Under the pieces are notes generated by a model. The model worked only from the letters and a program-made list of their open reading frames with translations. It had not been told where the DNA came from and made no database searches. 64,000 nucleotides of DNA from assembly GCF_023921225.1 (NCBI RefSeq), contig NZ_CP071529.1, positions 62,001-126,000 of the forward strand, in the 5' to 3' direction. The stretch is from Legionella lytica (GTDB taxonomy: Bacteria > Pseudomonadota > Gammaproteobacteria > Legionellales > Legionellaceae). Shown here one piece after another: positions 44,040 to 53,171 of this stretch. A program made the translations under genes and the position numbers. Positions within the stretch are counted from its first letter, which is position 1; every line of letters starts with the position of its first letter.

Positions 44040-44624
44040 ATGGCTCGCGAAGGCAAAGCAAAGGTTTTGACGGAAAATGAATTTAAATTGCTCACTTTAG
44101 TCGCTAAAGAAGGAAAATTTGGTGTTCGCAATCTGGCAATCATTTATTGCTCCTTCGGATTGGGTTTGCGTGCTAAAGAAATCGCCTCACTTACCATTGG
44201 CGATGTGGCGAATGTACACTATCAATTATTAGATGAGATCAGTTTAAAGCGATCGATGACCAAAGGAGATAAGCAACGGCATGTCTACCTTACGCATAAG
44301 AAAATTCGTGAAACACTACAAGCCCATCTAAATACGTTAAAAGAAACCCCTTTTAATAAACCGCTGTTTCAAACCCAACGCAAAAGCCGATTCACCGCCA
44401 ACACTCTGCAAAAGTGGTTTCGTGCGCTCTACGACAAAGCAGGAATCCATGGGGCAAGCTCTCATTCAGGACGACGCACATTTATTACCCGCCTTATTGA
44501 GCAAGGGGCAGACATTAAAGCCGTATCTCGTTTAGCCGGGCATGCCAATATTGTCACTACTGCTATTTATGTAGAAGATAACCCTGAACGTCTAAAACGA
44601 ATTTCCTCGTTAGCATTATTTTAA
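44040..44624 (+). CDS. tyrosine recombinase/integrase (short type)
   Basis: A 194-residue protein that consists of the catalytic domain only. The catalytic residues are in place: Arg in FGLGLRAKEIASL, Lys in MTKGDKQRHVYL, H-x-x-R in SSHSGRRTFI, H in LAGHANIVTTAIY and Tyr in AIYVED. It lacks the usual N-terminal arm-binding or SAM-like domain, so it is a XerC/D-like minimal integrase. It would catalyse integration or excision of the surrounding element or resolve dimers. The ATG has GAGAGAAG upstream. Confidence 0.9.
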   Translation: MAREGKAKVLTENEFKLLTLVAKEGKFGVRNLAIIYCSFGLGLRAKEIASLTIGDVANVHYQLLDEISLKRSMTKGDKQRHVYLTHKKIRETLQAHLNTLKETPFNKPLFQTQRKSRFTANTLQKWFRALYDKAGIHGASSHSGRRTFITRLIEQGADIKAVSRLAGHANIVTTAIYVEDNPERLKRISSLALF

Positions 44625-44626
44625 TA

Positions 44627-44767
44627 ATGCACTGGTTTCTAAAGTTTATTTTTTTACAGCTTCTTCGGTTTAAAAATAAAGAGCGCAACCACGAACTACG
44701 TTTTAAAAAAGACTCACACTATTATGTGATTCATCTGTGTAAGGATTTGGTGGATGAGCTAGGCTAG
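44627..44767 (+). CDS. 46-residue protein directly after the integrase
   Basis: An ATG two bases after the integrase stop opens a frame of 46 residues: MHWFLKFIFLQLLRFKNKER, then HELRFKKDSHYYVIHLCKDL to a TAG. The close spacing suggests an operon. It is basic with a hydrophobic start and could act as a directionality factor or be unrelated. Not recognised. Confidence 0.45.
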   Translation: MHWFLKFIFLQLLRFKNKERNHELRFKKDSHYYVIHLCKDLVDELG

Positions 44768-45323
44768 GAAATTGGCTTTTTCCGATTTTTGATGAGGGAT
44801 TTGAATATTTTTGCGTTATGGCGAAACTAAGAACTCAGCGCGGGGATTTACTCCAAAGCCAAGACTTTTGGCTGTAATCTAAACCAAACGCCGTGAACGT
44901 CCAAAGACTAATAACACGGTTTCCTCAACTCATCGTATAAATTCAATACCCCCCTCAACTACGTTTTTCCTTTTAATTAACCTATACACAATAATAGAAC
45001 AACTAGGGAATCTAATGTACTAAAAATATATGCCCGCTGATGAAAGGCTTATCTTATCGAAATAGGCAACGTATAAATCAATTCATACATTTGCATTGGA
45101 GTACCTTCAATCGTTTAAAATACGCAATATTTGGAGGTCGATTTCAATCGTAATTTCATTAAAATTCTAAAAAATGATTTATTTTATTAAGTTTTAAGTA
45201 AATCTCTTTATCGCTCATTAAATAATTGCCATACTTTGTGTATAAATAATACAAAGCTACATTGCCATGTATATTTAATTACATAATCTCCTATCCCTTA
45301 ATTTGATAGAAGGAATAAAGAAA
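44768..45323. other. intergenic region
   Basis: Nothing supportable: no coding frame, very AT-rich from 45000 to 45300. The start of the next gene lies at its end with GAAGGAATAAAG as ribosome-binding site. Confidence 0.5.
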
Positions 45324-45761
45324 ATGCTAGAACTGATTTCTAATATAGTTAATGTTTGGAGCAAGTTTATATATGATCGCGTCACCAAATTAAAAAGAGA
45401 TCATAAAAAAATTGAGTTTTATAACAAATCATATGATTTTATGTGCATTTCCTATGCAAGTTGGAGCTTAAATTCTCGATCACCGCAACAAGAAATTCAA
45501 ACAGTACAACAAGCTATTGATAAATTTAATAAGGAATTAATAGAAAATAAACCTCTTTTTAGTTGGAAAGATAAAAATAGATATAAAAACTATATACGAT
45601 TAGCTAGAAAACATGCCTTCTTATGGTCTAAACCTAATGCATTAGCATCACAAATCACCATCATCCGTATTAGGCTATACCAAATAAAAATTTTACGAAA
45701 TATAAAATGGCTTTCACAAAAAACGGGTAGGGTAGATGAATACTCTAAGATAAGGAACTAG
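45324..45761 (+). CDS. hypothetical protein, 145 residues
   Basis: A basic, helical protein (MLELISNIVNVWSKFIYDRV, then KIEFYNKSYDFMCISYASWS, and SKPNALASQITIIRIRLYQI). The ATG at 45324 has AAGGA at a good distance and is preferred to the TTG at 45303. No membrane segment is certain. Very low GC, like recently gained DNA. Not recognised. Confidence 0.55.
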   Translation: MLELISNIVNVWSKFIYDRVTKLKRDHKKIEFYNKSYDFMCISYASWSLNSRSPQQEIQTVQQAIDKFNKELIENKPLFSWKDKNRYKNYIRLARKHAFLWSKPNALASQITIIRIRLYQIKILRNIKWLSQKTGRVDEYSKIRN

Positions 45762-45929
45762 ATAGTTTGAGAGCGAGCACTTACATATAAATAAGATGAA
45801 TATTTAAAAGCGCTGCTGCGATGCGGTTACATGATGAACTTCTTTTTCGCGTGCTTCCCTACAATTCGTTGAGGTATAGTTCCGTGAGCTATAATATATA
45901 GAGGAAGGATTTAGACATCTGAGTGCGTC

Positions 45930-46229
45930 ATGAATACAAGTGAGAAAATAATTAATGGACATGAATGCAAGTTTGAAATTTCTGGAGATAACAATCAATT
46001 TACTGGAAGGGCTGATGTAAAATGTCCCTGTTTATCTCGAAAAATGTTTTTTACATCGAGTATCTTTCCTACCGCAAACTCTGCAAAGGCGTATTTGGAA
46101 AATGAGATAAAGGAATTTTTAACAGATCCTTTATATACTCATCCTAAAGTTGATTCTAAACAACAATCAATAGGAACACGCTGTATTTCATGTAACCGTA
46201 TCATATCCGGTAATGATGGATGGAAATGA
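45930..46229 (+). CDS. hypothetical protein with CxxC motifs
   Basis: A 99-residue protein: SEKIINGHECKFEISGDNNQ, DVKCPCLSRKMFFTSSIFPT, and an end with IGTRCISCNRIISGNDGW. The CPC and CISC pairs could bind zinc. It lacks a clear ribosome-binding site. Not recognised; moderate trust that it is coding. Confidence 0.5.
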   Translation: MNTSEKIINGHECKFEISGDNNQFTGRADVKCPCLSRKMFFTSSIFPTANSAKAYLENEIKEFLTDPLYTHPKVDSKQQSIGTRCISCNRIISGNDGWK

Positions 46230-46295
46230 ATATAATTATATTTTTCAATTCAACATGTTTATAACGACTATTAGGAATGGCAAATTTTTACAATT

Positions 46296-47099
46296 TTATT
46301 TTGCGCTAACTGTTGGGCTAATTTTAATTATATTTGGCTCATCTCGATTTATTAATATTTCAAAATTAGTCCTTGGTCTATCAAAATAATCTTCGGCACT
46401 CATCCCGTTGCTCATGTCAACTATTACACCACCCAAATCCACGCTTTGCTCTCCATTTTTAAGCATTAAATGAAGTAAGCATAATCCAGTATCTGAGCAG
46501 GCATCCCAGGCTTCATACATAGTTAAGACACTAAAGCCTTTATTTTTGTTTTGTATTAGACCCGATATAATTATGCCATTAGCGCTTATATACAGTTCCG
46601 AAGATGATTCTACAATAAATTTCAATGAAGGGACGCGAGCAAGAGGGCATGCTTGTGATATGCCTCCTTCGCAACCAGCTACAGGAGAATATAATCTCCA
46701 TTGGCTAACTTCATCCGGACTAGCTTCTACTAATTCTTCAAAGCTGTTTGTGTTTAATTCTATAAAGTGGGCGTCAGATATATCACTTTCAAGTTTGTAA
46801 TTGCATTGCGCTTTATCTAGTGAAGGATTAAATTCAGCTCGGCGAATCGGATCATTAATTTGTGCCTGATAGCTAGCATATACACTGGTAAATCTATATG
46901 TGCCTTTTTTAATTTGTCCCTGAGCAATTGGTTTGCTCCACAGGCCCGTTTGGTCATCAGAAAACTTACAAGAACTAATACTTTTTTCCCGCGAACAAGT
47001 TATCTCGTTCGGACAAAATATTTTTTCATCTAATTTAAAACATAGCGCTGTGTTAGAGAGAAATATAAAACATATAGACCAAAATAAAAGAATATTCAT
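46296..47099 (-). CDS. secreted protein of unknown function
   Basis: The 267-residue product has a signal peptide (MNILLFWSICFIFLSNTALC). The mature part has ten cysteines (for example FCPNEITCSR, SISSCKF, AGCEGGISQACP, WDACSDTGLC), which points to a disulfide-rich periplasmic or exported protein. A motif TYRFTSVYASYQAQ follows. I do not recognise the family, though the cysteine pattern and length recall secreted Legionella proteins without assigned function. It has no operon partner. Confidence 0.68.
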   Translation of the reverse strand: MNILLFWSICFIFLSNTALCFKLDEKIFCPNEITCSREKSISSCKFSDDQTGLWSKPIAQGQIKKGTYRFTSVYASYQAQINDPIRRAEFNPSLDKAQCNYKLESDISDAHFIELNTNSFEELVEASPDEVSQWRLYSPVAGCEGGISQACPLARVPSLKFIVESSSELYISANGIIISGLIQNKNKGFSVLTMYEAWDACSDTGLCLLHLMLKNGEQSVDLGGVIVDMSNGMSAEDYFDRPRTNFEILINRDEPNIIKISPTVSAK

Positions 47100-47732
47100 A
47101 TAAATATAGCAAGTCTGGAAGTGGTCAAATTATACAACATAACACCATTAGATCAAAATCTAAACAGAGAAAAGACGATATAATGTATCCTAATCTGAAC
47201 GGATGGAAACCCTGATTATATATATTGTCGAGTAGCGACTCCTCGGCCATGGATAGAACCTACACGACAAACAAGAACTAACTAGTTGCTTTCCGTAATT
47301 TTGGCCAAAAGGCTATGTGCGGCTTTTTAGTTATATTTTAATCGTTTCATTGATTCCGATGTCTAATATTTTCTAACTTATTAAACATTCATATTTGTGC
47401 TCCGGAATTCGCTCTGTGTCGCAAAAAACGAATAAATAACTACCGAAATTTGCTAAAAATACAAGGCTAAGTTCCGTAATTGAGGTTAGCGTCTGTAACT
47501 CGACAAATACTAAGATACCCCGCGCAGAGTTGAGGGACCACTTGAAATAGGAGATGATGATGTTTCAAAATCGAGCAATTCCTCGATTACTTATGGGCCA
47601 TTACTCCTGATGAATTAAAAGAAATATATGAGCGCCTTGATTATTATACAAAGGGGGGACGAAAGGTAATGAAAATATATAAAGACGAATGATAAACTGT
47701 TTTTGGAAAAACCAGCGTTAACGAGGTGCAGT
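47100..47732. other. intergenic region with mobile-element and gene debris
   Basis: A sequence near 47401-47428 (CTCCGGAATTCGCTCTGTGT core) resembles the arms of the 261-bp element at 6987-7247. A frame near 47563-47691 reads KIEQFLDYLWAITPDELKEI and ERLDYYTKGGRKVMKIYKDE to a stop, but the ATGATGATG start before it is in another frame, so it is probably a broken small gene. Nothing else is supportable. Confidence 0.4.
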
Positions 47733-47939
47733 GTGGAAATCCAATATATAGAAAATACTCTTAAACTAATGGGTGAGTTAAATATTAGAACAAGAGATAC
47801 ATATGATTTAAATTATAATTTTGATGATAAACTTACACATGGTATTGAAAACGGACCACGATTACTAAAAATTGAATGGGTAGACACAGATAAATTCACT
47901 GGCTGTGTTGCAAATAATTTTAAAAATGAAGAATCATGA
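47733..47939 (+). CDS. small hypothetical protein
   Basis: A GTG at 47733 with CGAGGT upstream opens a 68-residue acidic protein (EIQYIENTLKLMGELNIRTR, then GPRLLKIEWVDTDKFTGCVA). The stop falls at the inferred left edge of the IS6-family insertion, so the end may be shortened by it. Not recognised. Confidence 0.4.
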   Translation: MEIQYIENTLKLMGELNIRTRDTYDLNYNFDDKLTHGIENGPRLLKIEWVDTDKFTGCVANNFKNEES

Positions 47940-48726
47940 ATTTCGGGCGTAGCTCAACTGTATAAACCAAATTGCTCATTAATAAAAGAAATTTCATTAC
48001 GGTTCCCACACATCCACAGGTTAAACTGACCTTTTTTAAACATGCGCATAACCTCAAAACCTTTAATCGTTGCATAAGCTGTTTTCATTGAGTGAAATCC
48101 TCGCACAGGATTAATAAGACGTTTAAGTTTTCCATGGTCTGCTTCGAGTCGATTATTCCTATACTTGATTTGCAAATGCCTGACATGTGGCGCTAAATGG
48201 CCTTCTTGTTTTAACTCCTGAATAGCTTGATTATATGTGGGATTTTTATCCGTATTAATCACACTAATATCACATGTTGGATTGTTCTTTATAAGTTTCT
48301 TCAGAAAGCGTTTGGCCGCAATAGTATTGCGTCGGTGAGACAAATAAAAATCAATCGTATTGCCTTGCTCATCAATGGCTCGGTATAAGTACTTCCACTC
48401 ACCTTTCACTCGAATGTAAGTCTCATCCAAATGCCAACGCCTGGCATAACTTTTTTTATACCAGTCAAGTCGTTTTTTCAGTTCCGGTGCATAATGCTGA
48501 ACCCAGCGATAAACAGTCGTATGATCAATTGTCATCCCTCTCTCTGCCATCATTTCTTCTAGATCTCGATAGCTAATGCCATATTTACAATACCAACGGA
48601 CGCATTGCATTATCACTTCACCATGAAAATGGCGCCATTTAAAATCCACTGGTTGATATTTCTCCATGCATTACTCCATACTTTTGATTGACTAAGTATA
48701 GACAATCGATTTTTTTGCAACACTGC
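47940..48726. mobile_element. IS6-family insertion sequence, left end degenerate
   Basis: One transposase gene fills the element. The right end reads inward GGCAGTGTTGCAAAAAAAT (up to 48726), typical of IS6/IS26-type ends. I find no matching repeat on the left, where the expected GGCAGTGTTGCA is absent, so the left end is deleted or strongly mutated and the element is probably fixed. Confidence 0.75.
47954..48667 (-). CDS. IS6-family transposase
   Basis: A 237-residue DDE transposase. Motifs in order: FKWRHFHGEVIMQCVRWYCK with the YGISYRDLEEMMAERG helix-turn-helix, WHLDETYIRVKGEWKYLYRA with the first Asp, a second Asp in VINTDKNPTYNQAI, and a Glu in NNRLEADHGKLKRL. Length and motif spacing are as in IS26-like enzymes. 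The frame is intact, so the protein could act in trans on intact ends. Confidence 0.93.
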   Translation of the reverse strand: MEKYQPVDFKWRHFHGEVIMQCVRWYCKYGISYRDLEEMMAERGMTIDHTTVYRWVQHYAPELKKRLDWYKKSYARRWHLDETYIRVKGEWKYLYRAIDEQGNTIDFYLSHRRNTIAAKRFLKKLIKNNPTCDISVINTDKNPTYNQAIQELKQEGHLAPHVRHLQIKYRNNRLEADHGKLKRLINPVRGFHSMKTAYATIKGFEVMRMFKKGQFNLWMCGNRNEISFINEQFGLYS

Positions 48727-49041
48727 CTAAAATCTCATGTTTGACTCATACATTTACTCGGGTTGATTAAAATTTTACTTATCTAAATCATGAGAAAGTG
48801 GTCTGTTGAAGAACCCAAAAATTGCTTGGGAGGTGTTCTTCAGTTTTAAGATGAGAAATCTACCATTTGAGGTTTCAATAAAGATGTATTGAAATCAACC
48901 GGCTATAGCTCCATAAAAGCTTCATTTTTCTTTGTTAAGGCTGCCCATAATCGATCTCCATTGTTGAAACTAATTGAAGCATACCCAACGTATATTTAGA
49001 ACAAATTACTGAAATCTTCGTAGCATTGGACTTAAATGGTA
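48727..49041. other. intergenic stretch, nothing supportable
   Basis: About 315 bases right of the IS6 element without a coding frame or a clear structure. Confidence 0.5.
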
Positions 49042-49404
49042 TTATGATTGTTCGTTAAGAATTTGTTCAAATGAAAGACGCGCTGCCTTACCTTTTTTTC
49101 TATAATTTGCTATTTCCCAGATCTCATTGAAATCCTCTTTTGTAAAATCTCTGCTTTGATAAAACTTCCAGTGTGTTAATATAATATGTCGGGAACTATT
49201 CCAATCATTAGAAATCTCATCAATAATAGATTTAGTAATCTTCACTTTATTCAAATCCTTAGAAAACTCGGCATTTTCCTTAGATAGCTCGTTTGCTTTG
49301 TCAGCTAATTTGTTAGCTTTATAACTAAGATATATAGAACTAACGGAGACTATTATTGAAATGCAAGCAATAGCAGTAGTCCACATAAATTTGTTCCTTT
49401 TCAA
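49042..49404 (-). CDS. small membrane-anchored coiled-coil protein
   Basis: The 120-residue product starts with a membrane helix (MWTTAIACISIIVSVSSIYL), followed by a heptad-rich stretch (ANKLADKANELSKENAEFSK) that should form a coiled coil, and a soluble end (DWNSSRHIILTHWKFYQSRD). The N-terminal anchor leaves most of the protein in one compartment, probably the cytoplasm. Resembles stand-alone accessory proteins; function unknown. Confidence 0.6.
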   Translation of the reverse strand: MKRNKFMWTTAIACISIIVSVSSIYLSYKANKLADKANELSKENAEFSKDLNKVKITKSIIDEISNDWNSSRHIILTHWKFYQSRDFTKEDFNEIWEIANYRKKGKAARLSFEQILNEQS

Positions 49405-49758
49405 TCAATTAATAAGGATGTGTATATTAGCAATGTGTCTTGTGCTGTTTCAAATACAGCTTTAACATATGTAATGTTCGTGGCAATATTTTTTTATAGT
49501 GCCTTTAGACCCGCCTTTATTCCATGCTCTATAAACATAAGCTCGCCCTTAACACATATTACAAATAGGGCAGGGTATCCGCTTTTGAACAATGTCCTCA
49601 TTACAAATTAGTGTATAAATACCCATTTATAATATTAGCCACTGCTAATGATACAAACCAAGTGTCAATTTATACTATGTATGAATACCATACCTGCTTA
49701 CTGGCTGATTCCTGTTATGACACTCGGCTCGCCGCTCCGGCGGCCGAGTTGTTGTTCA
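49405..49758. other. intergenic region with GC-rich hairpin
   Basis: No gene is supportable; short frames here lack family features. It ends with the hairpin at 49722-49749, which is much richer in GC than its surroundings. Confidence 0.45.
49722..49749. terminator. GC-rich hairpin after the effector-like gene
   Basis: ACTCGGC and GCCGAGT form an outer 7-bp stem, with CGCCG and CGGCG as a nested 5-bp stem. It lies ten bases after the stop of the minus-strand gene 49759-51756. On the plus strand a T-rich TTGTTGTTC follows. Confidence 0.5.
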
Positions 49759-51756
49759 TTACCTACCGAGAGAAGGGGTTGCCTGTACGCTTGATGAGGA
49801 CTCCAGATTGGCACGCGACTGTATAAGGTCCTTTGTTCTTGCTTCATCCAAGAATCCTATAACCCATAAATTATGCTTGACGTCCTCCCACTCAGCACAA
49901 CACACTGGGTTCTCAGCTCTTTCTTGATACGAACAGTCCGGACTCACTATTGCAACTGAAGAACCCAAACCAGCATCATCAGAATAAGAATCAGGAGTAA
50001 ACCACAAGTTATAGGAGACAGTTTTTTTATTAAAAAAATAAAGCGTCCGCTTCAGATTATTAGGGTTTGCGGCATCCAATAATCGCGGATACACACATAC
50101 CTCGTAAAATGAACGGTCCGGATGACAATACTCCTGCGCAATGTGCGCCGGAACCTCTCTTTGCGGTAAACCCACCTTTAGCCAGATTGTACGTAATGCA
50201 GCCCAATCTTCATCACTATTTTTAGGGCTTTTGTCGAAAGCCTCAAGATAGTCTCTTAATGCCCGCTTTAATGGACCTAAATCAAAATGAGCACTGCGAT
50301 GCTCAACTCCGTTTTTATCCCTATAAGCGAGTCCCCTGGGTTTTTGGATAAGTTCAGAGCCAGTGAGTTCTTCGATTTTTCGCACGCGGTTCAAGAGTTC
50401 TTGTTTGGTGGCATTGTCCATGTGCCGTTCAAGCATGCGGCACATATGGGTGTCTTTGGCCCAATAGGCATATTCATAAGCACTGCATTTAAAGGTTCTT
50501 CCTGAGTAATCCGTAAAGGGAATTTTCCTGGCGGTGAGGAGTTCCTGAGCCAAAGTATGGTCTTTTTTAAGTAAGGCATCAGCCTCATCTTGCTGCCCAT
50601 AAGCCACATGCTGCAAAAATGGCTTAACTTTAAATGCTTTTTGGAGCTGTTCATCAGATACGTTATCACCTTGATGCAACAGGTGCTGTGCCAAGCGAAG
50701 GCAGAATATTTGTTGTTGAGTGGACAGTGGGTCCAAAAAAGCCGGCCAATCATAGACAGGCTCATTATCAACGGTGATTTTTTTCAGCCAAGTGAACAAG
50801 AGGTTGTTTGGATCATTTAACATCTTGGCTGCCGTAACGTAGCGCTCAATATTAGGGCTTTGCTCCAGCACCTTCGCCAGATAGGGCCATATTGTATTCC
50901 CTTCATCCAGAAAACCTTCGAGAAATAAATCATTCATAAACAGTGCCACCGTCGAATGGGCTGAGGCACATAGCGTTGTCAGTATGCGTTGTTTTATTGG
51001 TTGCGGTAATCGGGAAAACATCGGCATAGAATCATCGGTTGAGGCTTTTTCCATTGAGGGGATGTCTAACTGATTTTTTGGGCGTGTTGATTGTTCTAAT
51101 TGCCGTGCGCGTTCCTCTTCACGGACTAATTCTATTTTCGTGGTGATTGTTTTCTCGTTTCTAAAAAGGGATTCCATGGATGCGAATGCATCCTGGTAAT
51201 TTTTATCCTGATTCGTGGTAATGATTTGTGTCACCAGCTGTTGTTTTAATTCAGGAGCCAAATCACCAAAAAGAATGTTAAAATGGAGTAAGGCACTCTT
51301 CAGATTAAGCAGGCTCTCTGCATCAGTGTACCCCACCTCAGCAGTCATCACTGGATTGGCTAATGGCGTGTTTCTTGGAGCAGGGCCATTCTTTTTGGTG
51401 ATTAATTGCTGAAATTGTTCATGGCTCAGTGCCCAGATATCAGGTATTTCTGAGCTATCTGGTTCAAGATGCTGAAGGTCTTGCTCCAACGCGTCAAAAT
51501 CAAACGACGCATCGGATATCGCTTCAGCAGTCCCCTCCGCAGTGATGTAGTATAAGGTTTTTGAATCGTCTCTGCGGACGTACACGTAGTTGTACTCATA
51601 ACCAGCAAGCGCCTCCGGGAGTTGGTCTCGACGATACAGCCAACCCTCATAGGACAACAAGCTCGAATTCAGCAACACCTGATAAATCGCTTGCTGTATC
51701 TCATTCATCGATGAGCCCCAGGTTGAGGGGCAGTTGGCGTTTATACTTAACGGCAT
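49759..51756 (-). CDS. candidate Dot/Icm effector (Legionella-type family with ankyrin-like part)
   Basis: A 665-residue soluble protein without signal peptide. The N-terminal part (about 1-130) includes YEYNYVYVRRDDSKTLYYIT. A middle helical part has LPQPIKQRILTTLCASAHST. From about 400, VKPFLQHVAYGQQDEADALL, then FTDYSGRTFKCSAYEYAYWA and HMCRMLERHM, resembles degenerate ankyrin-type repeats. The end has VGLPQREVPAHIAQEYCHPD and a segment DEARTKDLIQSRANL. From memory this last region recurs in many Legionella proteins listed as effectors or effector candidates, but I cannot name one with certainty. Host target and activity unknown. The ATG at 51756 has GAGATGGA upstream. It has no operon partner. 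Confidence 0.6.
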   Translation of the reverse strand: MPLSINANCPSTWGSSMNEIQQAIYQVLLNSSLLSYEGWLYRRDQLPEALAGYEYNYVYVRRDDSKTLYYITAEGTAEAISDASFDFDALEQDLQHLEPDSSEIPDIWALSHEQFQQLITKKNGPAPRNTPLANPVMTAEVGYTDAESLLNLKSALLHFNILFGDLAPELKQQLVTQIITTNQDKNYQDAFASMESLFRNEKTITTKIELVREEERARQLEQSTRPKNQLDIPSMEKASTDDSMPMFSRLPQPIKQRILTTLCASAHSTVALFMNDLFLEGFLDEGNTIWPYLAKVLEQSPNIERYVTAAKMLNDPNNLLFTWLKKITVDNEPVYDWPAFLDPLSTQQQIFCLRLAQHLLHQGDNVSDEQLQKAFKVKPFLQHVAYGQQDEADALLKKDHTLAQELLTARKIPFTDYSGRTFKCSAYEYAYWAKDTHMCRMLERHMDNATKQELLNRVRKIEELTGSELIQKPRGLAYRDKNGVEHRSAHFDLGPLKRALRDYLEAFDKSPKNSDEDWAALRTIWLKVGLPQREVPAHIAQEYCHPDRSFYEVCVYPRLLDAANPNNLKRTLYFFNKKTVSYNLWFTPDSYSDDAGLGSSVAIVSPDCSYQERAENPVCCAEWEDVKHNLWVIGFLDEARTKDLIQSRANLESSSSVQATPSLGR

Positions 51757-51957
51757 GATTCCATCTCGCTATTCATTAATCATTCACTCTGATTGAATTA
51801 TATTCTATCGGGAGGGGGATTGACAGTTTTTTCATCGAATACGTATTTGATACCCACTTCAAAAAAGGGTGATGGATTAATGTGTGAAAGTAATCTTACC
51901 GCGGAAAAACGGACACTGATTTGTTAGTATTTATGAACCAACAAAGAGGTGTAAGTT
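51757..51957. other. spacer with the unresolved left end of the IS3 element
   Basis: A stretch near 51883-51935 (containing CGGAAAAACGGACACTG) should hold the left end of the IS3-family element, since the orfA site AAAGAGGTGTAAG follows. I cannot fix the end because it does not obviously match the right end. Confidence 0.4.
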
Positions 51958-52253
51958 ATGGAAAGACAAGTACGCAAGTACAGTAAAGAATACAAACAAG
52001 AGGCAGTAAGTCTTGCATTAAGTTATGGTAATGTGAATCAGGCAGCAAAAGGATTAGGAGTTCCTGGCCCGACGCTGCATGAATGGATAAACAAGGAAAA
52101 ATATACAGGAAACAGTATTATTGAGCTGAATACCAGTGTCATCACTCAGGCAGATATAAACAAGGTTCTCGAAGAGAATTAAGAGTTAAAGAAGCGATTA
52201 TTGCGCCTTGAGCAGGAGAAAGAGATCTTAAAAAAGGCGGCGCTTCTTTGCTC
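51958..52253 (+). pseudogene. IS3-family orfA (helix-turn-helix) with a nonsense codon
   Basis: The protein starts MERQVRKYSKEYKQEAVSLA, with a helix-turn-helix (GNVNQAAKGLGVPGPTLHEW), and stops at TAA (52180-52182) after 74 codons. The same frame goes on with ELKKRLLRLEQEKEILKKAA, the leucine-zipper end of orfA. The TAA replaces what is usually a lysine codon (AAA). So orfA is cut by a point mutation. An AGAGGTGTAAG site precedes the start. Confidence 0.8.
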
Positions 52254-53142
52254 AAGAAACGAAATAAAATATTCGTTTGTTGCCCAATATAAGAAGAGCT
52301 GGCCGGTTGGCGTAATGTGCCAACTACTGGGCATTACACGACATGGATATTACAGTTATCAGCAACGCCAAAGAAATAAACCAGAGACTCCTGAGCATCA
52401 GGAGATTATTGAATGGGTAAAGAAAATAGCTGAAGCCAGCCAGTATTGTTATGGAAGCCGCAGGATGAAGAATGCTTTAAATGTATTAGGCTATCCAGTG
52501 GGGCGAAGACGAACTCAAAGCTTAATGAAAAAAGCTCAAGTTTTTGTTCGCTATCGAAAGAAATACAAAGTGACAACAAATAGCAACCATAAACAACCGG
52601 TTTATGAAAACGTTTTAAATAGACAGTTTGATGTTAAAGAAGCAAATAAAGCTTATGTATCCGATATTACTTATGTCTGGACTCAGGAGGGCTGGCTTTA
52701 TTTAGCGGTTGTTATGGATTTATTTTCAAGAAAAATAGTGGGTTGGAGTATGGGTTCTAGAATGAAAGCAACATTAGTCTGTGATGCTCTGAACATGGCT
52801 ATTTGGCAGCGAAAGCCATCATTAGGGCTCGTTGTTCATTCAGACAGGGGAACTCAATACGCAAGTTACCAATACCGTAACTTATTAACGAGTAAAGGCT
52901 ATATTGGCAGTATGAGTAAAAAAGGAGATTGCTGGGATAATAGTGTCATTGAAAGTTTCTTTGGAAGTTTAAAAAAAGAACGAGTTCAATGGCGAAATTA
53001 TCAAACTCGATGGGAAGCCCAACAGGACATTTTGAATTACATCACGATGTTCTATAACAGCCATAGATTGCATTCTTATTTAGGATATTTAAGCCCAAAT
53101 CAATTTGAAAAACAGAGTGATTTTTTAATGAAAGTTACTTAA
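52201..53142 (+). CDS. IS3-family orfB, DDE transposase
   Basis: The frame encodes the integrase-type catalytic domain: SFVAQYKKSWPVGVMCQLLG, a HTH_21 part (CYGSRRMKNALNVLGYPVGR), then the DDE residues in AYVSDITYVWTQEGWLYLAV, VVHSDRGTQYASYQYRNLLT and DNSVIESFFGSLKKERVQWR. The true orfB start would be near KYSF (52270), normally reached by a -1 slip at AAAAAAG in orfA. Here orfB is in the same frame as orfA: an extra base near 52244 seems to have fused them. With the nonsense codon upstream, expression of a full OrfAB is unlikely; TTG at 52201 could start a shortened product. Confidence 0.88.
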   Translation: MRLEQEKEILKKAALLCSRNEIKYSFVAQYKKSWPVGVMCQLLGITRHGYYSYQQRQRNKPETPEHQEIIEWVKKIAEASQYCYGSRRMKNALNVLGYPVGRRRTQSLMKKAQVFVRYRKKYKVTTNSNHKQPVYENVLNRQFDVKEANKAYVSDITYVWTQEGWLYLAVVMDLFSRKIVGWSMGSRMKATLVCDALNMAIWQRKPSLGLVVHSDRGTQYASYQYRNLLTSKGYIGSMSKKGDCWDNSVIESFFGSLKKERVQWRNYQTRWEAQQDILNYITMFYNSHRLHSYLGYLSPNQFEKQSDFLMKVT

Positions 53143-53171
53143 CTGGGGTGTAACATTTTGGTTGACCACTT

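Larger units (their letters stand above)
51890..53170. mobile_element. IS3-family insertion sequence, probably defective
   Basis: orfA and orfB of an IS3-type element lie at 51958-53142. The right end is near 53170, where the frame of the truncated gene 53172-53906 begins; inward it reads TGAAGTGGTCAACCAAAATG. The left border is only approximate. orfA has a nonsense codon and the orfA/orfB frame relation is altered, so the element is probably not active. Confidence 0.8.

Noticed and set aside
47940..47953. Left terminal repeat of the IS6 element
   Set aside because: The expected GGCAGTGTTGCA is not there; the nearest likeness is too weak to call.
49420..49826. Two plus-strand frames of 63 and 71 codons
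   Set aside because: No ribosome-binding site, odd composition, and the second runs into the hairpin and the end of the effector-like gene.
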